NCBI GenBank assembly: GCA_963920665.1
Contig: OY987268.1
Coordinates: forward strand, 10,728,501-10,792,500
DNA: 64,000 nucleotides
Origin: Straminergon stramineum
Taxonomy: Eukaryota > Streptophyta > Bryopsida > Hypnales > Calliergonaceae
Reading direction: 5' to 3'
A program made the translations under genes and the position numbers. Positions 61,511 through 64,000 of this stretch are shown here, in pieces; positions within the stretch are counted from its first letter, which is position 1, and each line of letters starts with the position of its first letter. The notes below the pieces were generated by a model. It was given only the letters and a program-made list of their open reading frames with translations. It made no database searches and had not been told where the DNA came from.

Positions 61511-62233
61511 TCATTGAAGTACCGCCTGGACTTCAGAATATGGTACTGTTCCGATCTAGAGTAGCTGAGCATTTAGTCAATTCCATTCAGCGATCCCCAA
61601 ACTGGCTAAATTTTGCTTAGTTGCTACATAATTTTTTTATGCCCTCAGTGTTAAATTCAAAAAAATCTCCCAAAAATGAACATTTGGCTAATATCCTTGA
61701 AGCAGTTCTGGAATAGTTGGTTCCATTCCTCCAATGGAGCAGTATAAGGTAGGAAGTCCATATAGCCCCCATTTAAAAGCTAATAATTAATTTGGGGAGG
61801 TTATTCTTCTTTCAATTTTTTTCAACTTTTTTTCTTGAAAAACAAATGAAATTGGCATCTAACCCAAGTTGTTTCAGATTTTTTGGAGCTTTGTGGAATT
61901 TGTTATGACTTATGAATTTTTGAAGTTGAAAAACAATGGTCACTTAATTGACTTAAAGCATTCACTTCTTTAAATGTACACTATTTGTACAATAAGCAAC
62001 GATGCTAGTGTGTGAGCATGAAAATGTGAGCATATGAGCCTTGAGCACATATGTAAGTAGGTATCTTACAAGTTACAACCATTGAAGGTGCTTATAAAAT
62101 AAACATCAATAATATAGGTTTCTATAGCATAGGTATTCTATAATCATGGAAGGTTTCATAATACAAACACATATATAATATAGGTGTATAGTCTTCTAGG
62201 CTTGCAAGCTCATGCTTTTAGGCTCACATAATA
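61511..62233. other. AT-rich stretch with fragments of known repeats
   Basis: 61820-61930 resembles 50640-50740. 61720-61750 resembles 24780-24810. No gene. Confidence 0.4.
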
Positions 62234-62439
62234 CACTATAAGAACCTCATGTTTTAGGTGATGGATTTTAGGTGACATCGAATGTAACAACCCATGTTTT
62301 TATGTCAACAATGGTGTCTAATATAACATCTTGATGTTACTCTGGACATTATTATTGACATAAAAATACGGGTTGTTACATTTGATGTCAACTAAAATCT
62401 ACCAACTTAGACATCAAAAAACTTTGGTTTCTTATAGTG
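62234..62439. mobile_element. CACTA-type MITE, 206 bp, with 3-bp target duplication
   Basis: Ends CACTATAAGAA..TTCTTATAGTG, with ATA at 62231-62233 and 62440-62442. The arms extend to about 85 bp each with moderate mismatch, sharing GTAACAACCC and TTTTTATGTCAA, so nearly the whole element folds back. CACTA ends and a 3-bp target duplication fit the CACTA superfamily. Confidence 0.85.
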
Positions 62440-62567
62440 ATAGCAACCCTCTCCTACCTTATATGTGGAATAATCCCTAAAGTTCTTTTATGTTTAGAGG
62501 CCCAAAATTGCTTCAAAGCACTAGACTCTAAATCAAAGCTAAAATCTTAATCTATATTTATCTTTGA

Positions 62568-63484
62568 CCCCAAAAGTTCCATGACTATGTTTTCATAGAA
62601 ATGCTCCAAAATTGTCATTTTAAGTACAAGTACCAAATTTTTGAAAAAAAATGTTTTCTCTTACCTATGTAATTGTAGGATCTTGTAGTATGCTGACTTG
62701 TGGTAAAAGTTTCAGAAATTTCCACTACATGGATTGCAAGATATAAGCATTCAAGTTCAGTGAAATCATTTTTTGGCTGTGCGATAAACAAGGTAGATGC
62801 ACTTCACAAGCTCATTTTTCTACGAAAAATATCCAAAATGGTGGTTCTTCTTTGGATTATTTTTTCAAGACAAGTTGACTACATACTTGAAAAATTTCAA
62901 ATCATTTGGAATTGGGTAACATATATAGGAAAAAAATAATAAGTAGATAGTAGTAGGGAATAAATCAAATTACGAAATTGTTAAGAATTTAATTACGAAA
63001 TTGAAAAATTCCAATTCCAATGGTGGAAATGTTGTAATAATCAATCTACACCCTACGGTTTTATTTTGTTCCAAAAATATTCAAAATTGAATAAGATAAA
63101 GGACTTTAAAGTTTATTTTAGAGTAGAGAATGCATAACTATCCTTAGAAAAAAACTCCTCATAACTTTTGACTCATTGATCAAAATAGAATGGTTTAAAG
63201 CTTTCCATGTATATATAACACTAGAAAATCAATTTCAAATTTTTGTTTATGATAAAAGTGATTTTTTCTAATCGGCTCGGATTGCCCATTTATGAAAAAA
63301 GTAACATATTAGGCCATAAATTTTGACTCATATTTCCAAATTTCATGAAGTTTAGTGCATATGAAAGATATTCATCATCCCTACCTTCAGTAAAAATTTG
63401 GGCCCAAAATATGGAAATCTCTAGTCACATGTTCCTACCCCAAATTGCTATGTAGCCAAAAAATGCAAATTGGTCCTTTAGGGG
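62568..63484 (-). mobile_element. TTAA-flanked MITE (family 1), copy d, 917 bp
   Basis: Starts CCCCAAAAGTTCC after TTGA (62564-62567, one base off TTAA) and ends GGTCCTTTAGGGG before TTAA (63485-63488). Inverted with respect to copy c and clearly similar to it throughout. Confidence 0.85.
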
Positions 63485-63488
63485 TTAA

Positions 63489-63746
63489 CAAATAGAACTA
63501 TAGAATCCTTTAATTAACTTGTTAGAGTACACACTCCTGAAATGAAGAATGAAAAACTTTACCAATTGCAAGATCATAACGCTTGAATTTCAAAAAGAGG
63601 TATTTTCAACTTTTTCTAAATGGTTAGATTTCATCTTTTAAACATTTTACCTGAAAATGTACAAATCCTACAACTTGCGACTCTTCATAATATGTTGAAG
63701 AAAGAAAATGAGAATACCTATGAAAATGAATTAATTTCATATTCAT
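63489..63746. other. No recognised feature
   Basis: AT-rich spacer between two family-1 copies. Confidence 0.35.
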
Positions 63747-64000
63747 GCTTGAAAAAAAATAGTAAGTAGGAAAAAGTAGTTAATGATTTAAAATACTAAA
63801 TTATTAAGAATTTAGTTATGGAATTGAAAATGCCAATCCCAATGGTTCTAGTGTTATAATAAAAAAATCTAAATCATATGATTTTATTTTATTTTTTAAT
63901 TTTGAAAATTCAGTTAAAAAAAGGACTTCAAGGTTTATTTTAGAGTAGAGTTTCTATAAGTGCCTTCAAACAAAAATCCTCATAACTTTCATCTCATTAA
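63747..64000 (-). mobile_element. Partial family-1 MITE, cut by the window end
   Basis: From TGCTTGAAAAAAAATAGTAAG onward it matches the central part of copy d (62885-63165) and copy e (2880-3160), including TGGAATTGAAAA and CCTCATAACTTTCATCTCAT. The left portion is missing, so it is internally deleted or truncated. Confidence 0.7.

Overview
This is a gene-poor, AT-rich nuclear window from a plant. The evidence is a spliced gene of the land-plant DUF1218 (MWL/VCC) family, plant-type transposon remnants and a short TTTAGGG telomere-like tract. The lineage cannot be fixed by eye. The dense, decayed, mostly non-coding repeats suggest a large genome. Only one intact protein-coding gene is supported: a four-exon DUF1218 four-pass membrane protein on the minus strand, 43770 down to 41657 (212 aa).

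Layout. 1-1080 holds the internal part of a non-coding LTR-type element. 2572-3484 and 5047-5611 are TTAA-flanked MITEs. 3489-3990 is a second copy of sequence lying 3' of the DUF1218 gene. 6405-6893 is a small hAT-type MITE and 7712-8019 a MITE with a 10-bp target duplication. 8020-13690 is a 5.6-kb repeat whose partner is 55103-60735; the two differ by a TA-flanked MITE and several indels. 14204-22393 looks like one 8.2-kb element with hAT-like ends and a degenerate 8-bp target duplication. It contains two oppositely oriented GTCCG-rich arrays, one of which runs into a 200-N gap. 22940-24300 holds pieces that recur at 60736-61510. 27212-27677 is a dimeric MITE. 27765-32150 and 51559-54960 are related non-coding LTR-type elements with 1.6-kb LTR-like leaders that carry a TATA box. 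33950-37900 is a broken hAT transposase gene. Most of 44100-48450 is AT-rich sequence in which I recognise nothing.

The main unusual signal is two families of short elements flanked by TTAA, with ends starting CCCC or CCC and no TTAA loss: seven bounded copies plus two partial ones. At two loci a related segment elsewhere in the window appears to preserve the empty TTAA site. This is the signature of piggyBac-type transposition, which is not among the usual plant DNA-transposon superfamilies. The second is the 8.2-kb hAT-ended element built from repeated 59-bp hairpins embedded in GTCCG-rich repeats.

There are no operons. Apart from the DUF1218 gene, which carries one of the TTAA MITEs in its third intron, the window is a record of nested transposition and duplication. 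All repeat relationships were found by reading, not by alignment software, so identities and boundaries are approximate.
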